Of a DNA stretch of 64,000 bases, positions 33,112-40,836 are shown piece by piece. The notes under the pieces are model-generated. The model did no database searches, was not told where the DNA came from, and saw only the letters and a program-made list of their open reading frames with translations. A program made the position numbers and the translations under genes. Numbering within the stretch: the first letter of the stretch is position 1; each line of letters begins with the position of its first letter. This DNA is from Candidatus Gallipaludibacter merdavium (GTDB lineage: Bacteria > Bacteroidota > Bacteroidia > Bacteroidales > Paludibacteraceae), in NCBI GenBank assembly GCA_017694875.1, contig JADIMG010000092.1:1-64000 (forward strand). The letters run 5' to 3'.

Positions 33112-33142
33112 TTTGTTTATTCGTAAAAAATGCATACTTTTG
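33112..33142 (+). promoter_or_regulatory. Promoter of tRNA-Thr
   Basis: TTTG (33112-33115), 19 bases, TACTTTTG (33135-33142), 18 bases before the mature tRNA 5' end. Confidence 0.75.
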
Positions 33143-33160
33143 CGCCACAATTTAAAGAAT

Positions 33161-33233
<73 letters not shown>

Positions 33234-33234
33234 C

Positions 33235-33263
33235 AAAGCGGAATGATTTCATTCCGCTTTTTT
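33235..33263 (+). terminator. Terminator of tRNA-Thr
   Basis: AAAGCGGAATG and CATTCCGCTTT form an 11-bp stem with an ATTT loop, followed by TTT. It begins two bases after the tRNA. Confidence 0.85.
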
Positions 33264-33268
33264 CATAC

Positions 33269-33314
33269 ACCGAGAAAGAGAGAAAGAATCAATATTCCTT
33301 CTCTCTTTCTCGGT
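33269..33314 (-). terminator. Terminator of panB
   Basis: A perfect 16-bp stem (33269-33284 with 33299-33314) of AG/CT-rich sequence, 14-base loop, immediately after the panB stop on the minus strand. Confidence 0.65.
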
Positions 33315-33335
33315 TTCTCAAAAAAACATATTCAT

Positions 33336-34154
33336 TTAATATTGTTCCTGTTCATTCGGGAAGTCACCTGATTTGACATCACTCACATAATGTCTGATTG
33401 CATTATTCATTATCTCGTTCAAATTGGCATAACGTCTCAAGAATCTTGGAGAAAATCCGCAATTAAGTCCAAGCATATCATGCAAAACCAGCACTTGTCC
33501 ATCCGTTCCACCTCCAGCACCAATTCCTATTGTCGGTATGGAAAGCTCCTTGCTAATTTTAGTCGCCAATTCAGCCGGAATCTTTTCAAGTACGATAGCA
33601 CAACACCCTGCTTCTTCCAACAAGTGCGCATCACGAATTAGCTTGGCAGCCTCATCCTCCTCCTGTGCTCTCACTGTATAAGAGCCGTATTTGTTGATTG
33701 ATTGCGGCATTAGACCCAGGTGACCCATAATGGGTATGCCAGCAGAAATAATCCTTTTAACCGAATCTATAATCTCTTCACCTCCTTCCATTTTCAGACA
33801 ATCACAATATGTTTCCTTCATAATCCGAATAGCAGAAGCGACGGCCTCCAATGAATTTCCCTGATAGCTTCCAAAAGGCATATCTACCACCACCAGTGCC
33901 CTCTGTGTAGCACGACTAACCGATTTGGCAAAAGAAATCATCTGATCAAGTGTAATCGGCAATGTAGTAGTATTACCACACATCACATTCGAAGCCGAGT
34001 CACCAACCAAGATAACATCTACTCCAGCATTATCAACAATGCCTGCCATGGTATAATCGTATGCAGTCAACATACTGATTTTCTCACCACGATTTTTCAT
34101 TTCTTGCAATCGACGTGTTGTCACACGCCGCACATTTTCTTGATGTACTGACAT
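33336..34154 (-). CDS. panB: 3-methyl-2-oxobutanoate hydroxymethyltransferase
   Basis: A 272-residue enzyme that adds a hydroxymethyl group from methylene-tetrahydrofolate to ketoisovalerate, the first committed step to pantothenate. Motifs: [33 protein letters not shown] (metal-binding Asp), [16 protein letters not shown]-like [25 protein letters not shown] and [20 protein letters not shown]. The ATG at 34154 starts MSVHQENV as in relatives; a TTG 26 codons upstream in the same frame is unlikely. Transcribed alone. Confidence 0.95.
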   Translation of the reverse strand: MSVHQENVRRVTTRRLQEMKNRGEKISMLTAYDYTMAGIVDNAGVDVILVGDSASNVMCGNTTTLPITLDQMISFAKSVSRATQRALVVVDMPFGSYQGNSLEAVASAIRIMKETYCDCLKMEGGEEIIDSVKRIISAGIPIMGHLGLMPQSINKYGSYTVRAQEEDEAAKLIRDAHLLEEAGCCAIVLEKIPAELATKISKELSIPTIGIGAGGGTDGQVLVLHDMLGLNCGFSPRFLRRYANLNEIMNNAIRHYVSDVKSGDFPNEQEQY

Positions 34155-34256
34155 TTTTATTACCAAAATTATGTGTAAAACATGATTAGTAAAGGGTATA
34201 TTACACCACTTATACCTTTTATTGCGCGGCAAATATACGATTTTTTTATTGTACAG

Positions 34257-34287
34257 TTTGGTTTCTCATATTTTTACCTTACTTTTG
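34257..34287 (+). promoter_or_regulatory. Promoter of the epimerase-transferase-ABC-F gene group
   Basis: TTTG (34257-34260), 19 bases, TACTTTTG (34280-34287), 49 bases before the ATG at 34337. Confidence 0.75.
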
Positions 34288-34336
34288 CAGAGCTCACATA
34301 AACTTTACACAATGAAAAATTAAACAAATATTTTAT

Positions 34337-36304
34337 ATGGGACAAAAATTTGATTTAATAAGAAAAAGCGATATCTTTTCCCATTTATCATCTTTAAAAT
34401 ATGTTTCAAGATGGGTAGTATTGCTATTAGATACTCTTTTATGCGTCTTCGCATTCTTTTTAGCTATCTTTTTTACAGAACGATATTCCATACAAATACC
34501 AGAATTTCCAAGTTTTGGCATCGCATACCGACTTTTACTGTTATTATTCCTACAAATCTGTTTTTTTTGGATATTCCACACCTATTCTGGCGTATTAAGG
34601 TATTCCAGTTTTGTTGATGTCAGCAAAGTAACATTCGCTGTTGGCGCAACAAGCCTGTTTGCATGGTTTATTAACATTATTGTCTTTACTTCTACAGGGC
34701 GATTTGTCTACAGCAATTTAGGATTAATACTCTATTTCCTCTTTGCTTTCTTTTTCCTGTTCTCGTTAAGATTTGTAGTAAAAACAGCATTCGGATACTT
34801 GAATTTATATTCCGGTAATGCCACACGAGTGATGATTTACGGAACAAAATCAGCCGGCATCGCTATTGCTAAAATGCTACGTACAATTGAGAATGACACT
34901 TATCGCGTCGTTGGTTTCATTGACGACAAAGACAGTGTTGTCAACAGACTTATATTGGGATTAAAGGTCTATCCAAAGGATGAACACCTTATTCCTCTAA
35001 TGAGGAAACTGCGTGTCAATAAGGTCATTGTATCTGCCCTAAAAATGCAAAGCATCAATACCTCAACTGATTTGGACATCTTTATCGACAACAATATCAA
35101 TGTTTTATATGCACCTTCCATTACGGATTGGGACAACAACAGCCCACATCCCAACCAATCAATTGCATCACAAATCAAGAATATCCGAATTGAAGATTTG
35201 TTGGAACGCTCTCCCATCAAGCTAAACCTTGAGCCGTTGCGGCAACAAATCAAGGGAGCTGTAGTGCTCGTAACGGGCGCTGCCGGTTCCATAGGTAGTG
35301 AAATAGCAAGGCAAGTAGCTAAAAATGAGCCACATCTTTTGGTTTTGCTAGACCAGGCAGAATCACCATTACACGATTTCCGCCTTGAAATATCCAACAC
35401 CTATCCTACGCTTAATTTTATTCCGTGCATAGCAGATATCCGCAGCAGAGAACGCGTAGAAGAAGTCATCAGCATGTATAAACCCGATATCATCTACCAC
35501 GCCGCTGCCTACAAACACGTTCCTCTCATGGAAGAACATCCATGCGAAAGCATACACGCCAATGTAATGGGCACAAAAAATGTGGCTGATATGGCCATCA
35601 AATACGGTGTCAAACGGTTTGTTATGGTTTCAACCGACAAAGCCGTTAATCCGACCAACATAATGGGTGCATCGAAAAGAATTGCGGAAATCTATGTGCA
35701 ATCTTTATTCAAGAAAACAGTCCAAACCAATCCAGACTGCACAAAATTCATCACCACACGCTTTGGCAATGTATTGGGAAGCAACGGTTCGGTCATACCT
35801 TATTTCCGCAAACAGATAGAACAAGGCGGCCCCGTAACCGTAACTCATCCGGACATTATCCGCTATTTCATGACTATTCCCGAAGCCTGTATGCTTGTCC
35901 TTGAAGCCGGCCTCATGGGCAATGGCGGTGAAATATTCGTGTTTGACATGGGACATCCCGTCAAGATTCTGGATTTGGCCAAGAAAATGATTCGCCTATC
36001 CGGCTATACCCCCGGTACTGACATCAAAATAGTCTTCACCGGTTTGCGTCCAGGCGAAAAGCTATATGAAGAGCTATTAAACAAAAAAGAATTGACCATA
36101 CCTACCGACAACCCAAGTATCATGGTCGCCAAAGTCCGTGAATTCGACTTTGACAAAGTGTCCGTACAGATTGACAAACTGATAAAAATGGCAGATTTAG
36201 GAAAAACCTTCTTGGCCGTATCAACAATGAAAGAAATTGTTCCCGAGTTCAAAAGCAATAATTCTCCATTTGAAGAGTTAGATATAAAAGAGGAGGGAAA
36301 ATAA
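34337..36304 (+). CDS. Membrane-bound nucleoside-diphosphate-sugar epimerase/dehydratase (CapD/PglF type)
   Basis: A 655-residue protein with four N-terminal transmembrane helices (about residues 25-150), a CoA-binding-like Rossmann segment (VMIYGTKSAGIAIAKML), then a catalytic SDR domain with VTGAAGSIGSEIA, YHAAAYKHVPLMEEHP, STDKAVNPTNIMGASK and TRFGNVLGSNGS. This is the family of UDP-GlcNAc 4,6-dehydratases/epimerases that prepare amino-deoxy sugars for capsule, O-antigen or protein glycosylation. Normal full length. The WecA-type transferase follows 7 bases later, consistent with a pathway that makes a sugar and loads it on undecaprenyl phosphate. Confidence 0.92.
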   Translation: MGQKFDLIRKSDIFSHLSSLKYVSRWVVLLLDTLLCVFAFFLAIFFTERYSIQIPEFPSFGIAYRLLLLLFLQICFFWIFHTYSGVLRYSSFVDVSKVTFAVGATSLFAWFINIIVFTSTGRFVYSNLGLILYFLFAFFFLFSLRFVVKTAFGYLNLYSGNATRVMIYGTKSAGIAIAKMLRTIENDTYRVVGFIDDKDSVVNRLILGLKVYPKDEHLIPLMRKLRVNKVIVSALKMQSINTSTDLDIFIDNNINVLYAPSITDWDNNSPHPNQSIASQIKNIRIEDLLERSPIKLNLEPLRQQIKGAVVLVTGAAGSIGSEIARQVAKNEPHLLVLLDQAESPLHDFRLEISNTYPTLNFIPCIADIRSRERVEEVISMYKPDIIYHAAAYKHVPLMEEHPCESIHANVMGTKNVADMAIKYGVKRFVMVSTDKAVNPTNIMGASKRIAEIYVQSLFKKTVQTNPDCTKFITTRFGNVLGSNGSVIPYFRKQIEQGGPVTVTHPDIIRYFMTIPEACMLVLEAGLMGNGGEIFVFDMGHPVKILDLAKKMIRLSGYTPGTDIKIVFTGLRPGEKLYEELLNKKELTIPTDNPSIMVAKVREFDFDKVSVQIDKLIKMADLGKTFLAVSTMKEIVPEFKSNNSPFEELDIKEEGK

Positions 36305-36311
36305 AAACAAT

Positions 36312-37436
36312 ATGTTTTTCATAGAACAGTTCATGCAATGGCTATATAATTATCCCATTTTAATAGCCATGTTTTCATTCACTATCGGATTGATATGTAT
36401 GCCGGTAGTCATAAAAATTGCCAAAGTGCGCCATTTCGTAGTGAAGCCCAACAAACGCATGTCGCACAAAGGTGAAGTACCCAACATAGGCGGAATAGAC
36501 ATCTTCATGTCGTTTATTCTGGCCTATCTGCTTTTTGAATACGACCAACTGCAAAACTCCCAATACATCTTTATTGGAGTTTTTCTTATTTTGATGACCG
36601 GCTTCATCGACGACCTGCTCGTCATCACTCCCGGCTGGAAAATGTTTGGCGAGTTGCTTGCTGGCGCATTTCTCATACTCATTTCCGACATACGCTTGAC
36701 CAATCTGCACGGCTTCTGCGGAATACACGACATTCCACTGATATCCAGCATATTCCTTTCGTTTTTCGTATTCATTGTCATTGTCAATTCACTCAATCTG
36801 ATTGATGGGGTCGACGGTCTTGCTTCTGGCTTAGGCATCATCTATTCATTGTTTTTTGCCATATATTTCCAGCAGATCGGTGAAATCCACCTCTCCATCT
36901 TGGCTTACTGCCTGATTGGCTCTTTGGCTGTCTTTTTCATTTACAACGTTTTCGGCCATAGCAAAAGAAAGATATTCATGGGCGATTCCGGCTCTCTATT
37001 ATTAGGCTATATGATGACATTGTTCGTATTCCGTTTTTGCGAAATCAATGCTTCACACACCGACTTGGGCATTTTCCACAGCCAATCGGCTCCCAGCGTA
37101 ATGATAGCTCTATTGGCCGTCCCTCTTTTCGACACCATGCGGGTCATGGCGGCAAGAATCAGAAAACACCAATCGCCTTTCACAGCCGACAAAAACCATC
37201 TGCACCACCTGCTGCTGCGCATCGGACTCCCTCACGTACAAGTTACCTGCGTGCTCCTTTGCCTCACAGTGGGCAGCATTGCCATCGGCTGGAGCCTGCG
37301 AAACCTGGCCAACGGCTATCTCACAGCCATCATTTTTGTTTATTGCACACTTTACACTTGGATTATCTGGCTATTGGTCAAAAGGAAAGAAAGAAAAAAT
37401 CTTCCCCAAGAAACAGATAGCAAGAGCGAAAACTAA
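36312..37436 (+). CDS. WecA/MraY-family undecaprenyl-phosphate sugar-1-phosphate transferase
   Basis: A 374-residue polytopic membrane protein of glycosyltransferase family 4. Diagnostic cytoplasmic motifs are GFIDDLLVI (Mg2+-binding Asp pair), NLIDGVDGLASGLG, FMGDSGSLLLGY and the HLHHLLLRIG loop. It transfers a sugar-1-phosphate from a UDP-sugar to undecaprenyl phosphate, starting a surface polysaccharide. The WecA/TagO branch (GlcNAc-1-P) fits better than MraY because no murein genes are nearby. Co-transcribed with the CapD-type gene upstream. Confidence 0.9.
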   Translation: MFFIEQFMQWLYNYPILIAMFSFTIGLICMPVVIKIAKVRHFVVKPNKRMSHKGEVPNIGGIDIFMSFILAYLLFEYDQLQNSQYIFIGVFLILMTGFIDDLLVITPGWKMFGELLAGAFLILISDIRLTNLHGFCGIHDIPLISSIFLSFFVFIVIVNSLNLIDGVDGLASGLGIIYSLFFAIYFQQIGEIHLSILAYCLIGSLAVFFIYNVFGHSKRKIFMGDSGSLLLGYMMTLFVFRFCEINASHTDLGIFHSQSAPSVMIALLAVPLFDTMRVMAARIRKHQSPFTADKNHLHHLLLRIGLPHVQVTCVLLCLTVGSIAIGWSLRNLANGYLTAIIFVYCTLYTWIIWLLVKRKERKNLPQETDSKSEN

Positions 37437-37451
37437 TTGACTATTATCCAC

Positions 37452-39383
37452 ATGATATCTGTAGAACAACTCACCGTAGAATTCAGTTCAAAACCCTTAT
37501 TTTCAGGCATATCATTCCTCATCAACCCCAAAGACAAGATTGCTTTGGTTGGAAAAAACGGAGCGGGCAAAAGTACTTTACTAAAACTGCTGGCCGGTCT
37601 GCAACAACCAACATCGGGCATCATTTCCATCCCTTCCGGTCTCACCATCGGCTACCTCCCGCAACACATGATTCATGACGAAGGCACCACCGTGATGCAG
37701 GAAGCACAAAAAGCATTCAAGAAAGTCAATGATTTACAGGAACATATCAACCAGCTTGCCAATGAACTGGCTGAGCGGACCGACTATGAATCGGAGGGCT
37801 ATCAACGGCTCATTGAGCAGATGGCACACGAAAACGAAATGCTGCAGGTATTGGGTGGCGGCAACTTTGCCGGCGAATTGGAAAAGACCCTCATCGGTTT
37901 GGGCTTTTTGCGCAGCGATTTTGACAGGCAATGTTCCGAATTCAGCGGCGGTTGGCGCATGCGCATCGAATTGGCCAAAATCCTGCTACAGCGTCCCGAA
38001 CTATTCCTGTTGGACGAGCCAACTAACCATTTGGACATCGAATCCATACAATGGCTGGAAAATTTCCTCAAAAACTATTCCGGCGCCATTGTGCTCGTAA
38101 GCCACGACCGCGCTTTCATCGACAATGTTACCAACCGGACCATCGAGATTTCGCTCGGTAAAATATACGACTACAATGTCAACTATTCAAAATTTGTGGA
38201 ATTACGCAAGGAACGCCGTGAGCAACAAATCAGGGCTTATGAAAACCAGCAGAAAATGATTGCCGACACCGAGGAATTCATTGAGCGTTTCCGTTACAAG
38301 GCCACCAAGGCCGTACAGGTGCAAAGCCGCATCAAGCAGCTGGAAAAGGTCGAACGCATAGAAATTGATTTGGAAGATACCTCACGCCTGCACTTGAAAT
38401 TTCCTCCTGCACCACGTTCCGGCGATTTTCCCATCATTATAGAAAACCTTCGGAAAGCCTACGGCGACCACCTCGTGTTCGACCATGTGGAGTTCACCAT
38501 CAAACGGGGCGAAAAAGTCGCTTTTGTCGGTAAAAACGGTGAGGGTAAATCCACATTGGTGAAATGCATCATGGGCGAATTGACCGATTACACTGGAACG
38601 CTCAAAATAGGCCACAACGTAAAGATTGGCTATTTCGCACAAAATCAGGCTTCTTTGTTGGACGAGAACAAGACGGTGTTTGAAACCATCGATTATGTAG
38701 CCGTAGGCGACATCCGCACAAAAATACGCGACATACTGGGAGCATTCATGTTCGGCGGCGAGGCTTCCGACAAAAAGGTAAAGGTGCTCTCGGGTGGTGA
38801 ACGTAGCCGCTTGGCCATGATACGCCTTTTGCTCGAACCCGTCAACCTGCTCATCCTGGACGAGCCCACCAATCACCTGGACATGCAGAGCAAGGATGTA
38901 CTGAAAGAAGCCATCCGTGCATTCGACGGCACAGTCATACTGGTCAGTCACGACCGTGAATTCCTCGACGGGCTGGTTTCCAAAGTCTATGAATTCGGCA
39001 ACCAACGTGTAAAGGAACATCTGGGAGGCATCTACGATTTCTTGCGCGAAAAAAACATCACCCAGCTCAACGAACTGGAACTGACACGACAGGAAAAGAA
39101 AAAAGAGGAAAAGACTGATTCCCAAAACAAGCTGTCATACGAAGCCCGCAAGGAATTGGCGCGTCAGTTGCGCAAGCAGGAACGACTGGTGGAAGAAGCC
39201 GAACAGACAGTAACTCGTCTGGAAAAAGAACTGGCCGAAATCGAACAGAAATTGTCACAACCGGAAACTCCCAGCACGGACTTGCTGGATACCTACCAAA
39301 ACAAGAAACATCTGCTGGAACAGAAAATGTATGAATGGGAAATACTGGCCGAGCAGCTGGAACAGATGAAGTCACAACAATAA
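37452..39383 (+). CDS. ABC-F family ATPase
   Basis: A 643-residue soluble protein with two ABC ATPase domains and no membrane part. Domain 1: Walker A GKNGAGKST, signature FSGGWRMR, Walker B LFLLDEPTNHLD. Domain 2: GKNGEGKST, LSGGERSRL, LILDEPTNHLD. A charged P-site-tolerance-like linker lies between them, and a coiled-coil C-terminal tail starts near residue 545. ABC-F proteins bind the ribosome and affect translation or resist ribosome-targeting antibiotics; the Uup/YheS-like layout suggests a housekeeping role. ATG 37452 is preferred to the TTG at 37437. Only 15 bases separate it from the transferase gene. Confidence 0.93.
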   Translation: MISVEQLTVEFSSKPLFSGISFLINPKDKIALVGKNGAGKSTLLKLLAGLQQPTSGIISIPSGLTIGYLPQHMIHDEGTTVMQEAQKAFKKVNDLQEHINQLANELAERTDYESEGYQRLIEQMAHENEMLQVLGGGNFAGELEKTLIGLGFLRSDFDRQCSEFSGGWRMRIELAKILLQRPELFLLDEPTNHLDIESIQWLENFLKNYSGAIVLVSHDRAFIDNVTNRTIEISLGKIYDYNVNYSKFVELRKERREQQIRAYENQQKMIADTEEFIERFRYKATKAVQVQSRIKQLEKVERIEIDLEDTSRLHLKFPPAPRSGDFPIIIENLRKAYGDHLVFDHVEFTIKRGEKVAFVGKNGEGKSTLVKCIMGELTDYTGTLKIGHNVKIGYFAQNQASLLDENKTVFETIDYVAVGDIRTKIRDILGAFMFGGEASDKKVKVLSGGERSRLAMIRLLLEPVNLLILDEPTNHLDMQSKDVLKEAIRAFDGTVILVSHDREFLDGLVSKVYEFGNQRVKEHLGGIYDFLREKNITQLNELELTRQEKKKEEKTDSQNKLSYEARKELARQLRKQERLVEEAEQTVTRLEKELAEIEQKLSQPETPSTDLLDTYQNKKHLLEQKMYEWEILAEQLEQMKSQQ

Positions 39384-39392
39384 AGCCTGCTC

Positions 39393-40304
39393 TTATTGGC
39401 AGGCATGCTCATGACACTCGCAACCGGCCGCTTCCATCTCAAGCGTGGAATGCTTGATGCCCATCTGTTCAAGACGCTGTTTGATGTCATGTTTGGTGGC
39501 TTCCATTCTCGACAAATCTTTCAACACGACATGTGCAGTCAGTGCCACTTCTGTGGTACTGATGGCCCATATATGCAAATGATGTATTTCAGCCACATTC
39601 TCTATATGGCTCATCTGATGCTCCACCTCCTCAATATCAATGTAATCGGGCACCCCATCCATCGATAGCCGCAAACTCTCCGAAAGCAGTTTCCAGGTGG
39701 AAACCAGAATAATCACAACTATCACCAGACTCACAATCGGGTCCACGATGTTCCAACCGGTCAAGGAAATGACTACCCCCGACACAACCACACCAATCGA
39801 AACCAACGTATCAGCCGCCATATGCAGAAATGCGCCTCTCACATTCAAATCGTGTTTCTGGTTTTTCATGAGCAGCCATGCCGTAAGTCCGTTCACCACA
39901 ATGCCTATACCCGCCGTCCACGATATGGCCCAACCGTTAATCGGTGCCGGATGAGCGATTTTCTCCACACTCTCCCATACAATGGCAATAACGGCCACTA
40001 CCAGAATAATGGCATTGAGCAAAGAAATAAGTATGGTACTTTTCTTGTAACCATAGGTATACTTGCCCGTACGCGGCAATTTGGCCAAACGGAAAGCTAT
40101 CAGTGCCAATAACAGACTGAACACATCACTCAAATTGTGTCCCGCATCCGACAACAAGCCCAAAGAATTATATATCAACCCCACAACCGCCTCTACACAA
40201 ACAAAAGCGAGATTGAGAATGATGGAAATTACAAAAACCCCATTAAGCGATTGCAAGGCTGCAACATGGTGGTGATCATGTTCATGATGATGTTGGTGTG
40301 ACAT
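39393..40304 (-). CDS. Cation diffusion facilitator (CzcD/ZitB-like metal exporter)
   Basis: A 303-residue proton-coupled divalent-metal exporter of the CDF family with six transmembrane helices. The zinc-site residues appear as HNLSD (TM2) and HMAAD (TM5). The N-terminus is histidine-rich (MSHQHHHEHDHHH), and the C-terminal cytoplasmic domain ends CECHEHACQ, another metal-binding stretch. The likely substrate is Zn2+, possibly Cd2+ or Co2+. It converges on the ABC-F gene with 9 bases between stops. Upstream lies the 40.33-40.74 kb repeat array, whose units each carry a promoter pointing at this gene. Confidence 0.92.
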   Translation of the reverse strand: MSHQHHHEHDHHHVAALQSLNGVFVISIILNLAFVCVEAVVGLIYNSLGLLSDAGHNLSDVFSLLLALIAFRLAKLPRTGKYTYGYKKSTILISLLNAIILVVAVIAIVWESVEKIAHPAPINGWAISWTAGIGIVVNGLTAWLLMKNQKHDLNVRGAFLHMAADTLVSIGVVVSGVVISLTGWNIVDPIVSLVIVVIILVSTWKLLSESLRLSMDGVPDYIDIEEVEHQMSHIENVAEIHHLHIWAISTTEVALTAHVVLKDLSRMEATKHDIKQRLEQMGIKHSTLEMEAAGCECHEHACQ

Positions 40305-40331
40305 AAAACATTCATTTTAAGAATAACGCAG

Positions 40332-40363
40332 CAAAAATAGCAAAAGCCGAGAGGAGAAACAAA
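40332..40363 (-). promoter_or_regulatory. CDF promoter copy 1 (proximal)
   Basis: Minus-strand TTTG (40363-40360), 20 bases, TATTTTTG (40339-40332), 28 bases before the CDF ATG. Confidence 0.7.
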
Positions 40364-40415
40364 TGGGAAACATAGTTTCACAATTTGGTTATCCCGAGGC
40401 GACATCTATTTTATT

Positions 40416-40447
40416 CAAAAATAGCGAAAGGCGAGTGCAGAAGCAAA
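40416..40447 (-). promoter_or_regulatory. CDF promoter copy 2
   Basis: Minus-strand TTTG (40447-40444), 20 bases, TATTTTTG (40423-40416). The spacer differs from the other copies (GCGAAAGGCGAGTGCAGAAG on the plus strand), yet spacing and boxes are kept. Confidence 0.6.
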
Positions 40448-40572
40448 TTTAGTGCAAGCCGAATCCAAAACAGAGCTTGCTCTAGTTTTGGTAAGGCAAC
40501 GCCAAAATTCAAGTATTAAATGGGAAACATAGTTTCACAATTTGGTTATCCCGAGGCGACATCTATTTTATC

Positions 40573-40604
40573 CAAAAATAGCAAAAGCCGAGAGGAGAAA
40601 CAAA
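40573..40604 (-). promoter_or_regulatory. CDF promoter copy 3
   Basis: Minus-strand TTTG (40604-40601), 20 bases, TATTTTTG (40580-40573); same spacer as copy 1. Confidence 0.6.
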
Positions 40605-40656
40605 TGGGAAACATAGTTTCACAATTTGGTTATCCCGAGGCGACATCTATTTTATT

Positions 40657-40688
40657 CAAAAATAGCAAAAGCCGAGAGGAGAAGCAAA
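40657..40688 (-). promoter_or_regulatory. CDF promoter copy 4 (distal)
   Basis: Minus-strand TTTG (40688-40685), 20 bases, TATTTTTG (40664-40657). Confidence 0.6.
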
Positions 40689-40749
40689 TAAAAACAAGTT
40701 TTTAAATTTTGTTATCCCGAGCCGACATCTATTTTATCCCCAAACAACA

Positions 40750-40781
40750 TTTGGCATTTCGCTCACCATGCATTATCTTTG
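40750..40781 (+). promoter_or_regulatory. Promoter of the S9 peptidase gene
   Basis: TTTG (40750-40753), 20 bases, TATCTTTG (40774-40781). It points away from the repeat array, 55 bases before the ATG. Confidence 0.75.
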
Positions 40782-40836
40782 CGCTTACTATACTTAACCC
40801 AAATCAGTACCTCAAAATTTTTATGTGGATAACCCT

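Larger units (their letters stand above)
40331..40738. repeat. Tandem array of an 84-base promoter-bearing unit
   Basis: The unit begins ATGGGAAACATAGTTTCACA, continues through GGTTATCCCGAGGCGACATC and ends in the promoter block around CAAAAATAGC. Full units start at 40363, 40520 and 40604; a partial copy (GTTATCCCGAGCCGACATC) starts at 40711. Units 2 and 3 are spaced exactly 84 bases and almost identical; unit 1 is separated from unit 2 by an unrelated stretch of about 70 bases. Because 84 is a multiple of 3, the array reads as a repetitive 61-codon open frame on the plus strand, which I regard as spurious. GAAAC-ATA-GTTTC within each unit is a small inverted repeat. Confidence 0.85.

Noticed and set aside
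40520-40705. A 61-codon repetitive open frame (MGNIVSQFGYPEATS repeated).
   Set aside because: It is produced by the 84-base DNA repeat being a multiple of three; the unit is better explained as promoter DNA on the other strand, and no good RBS is present.
40331-40738. The direct repeats as a CRISPR array.
   Set aside because: Units are 84 bases and nearly fully identical with no variable spacers, and no cas genes are in the window.
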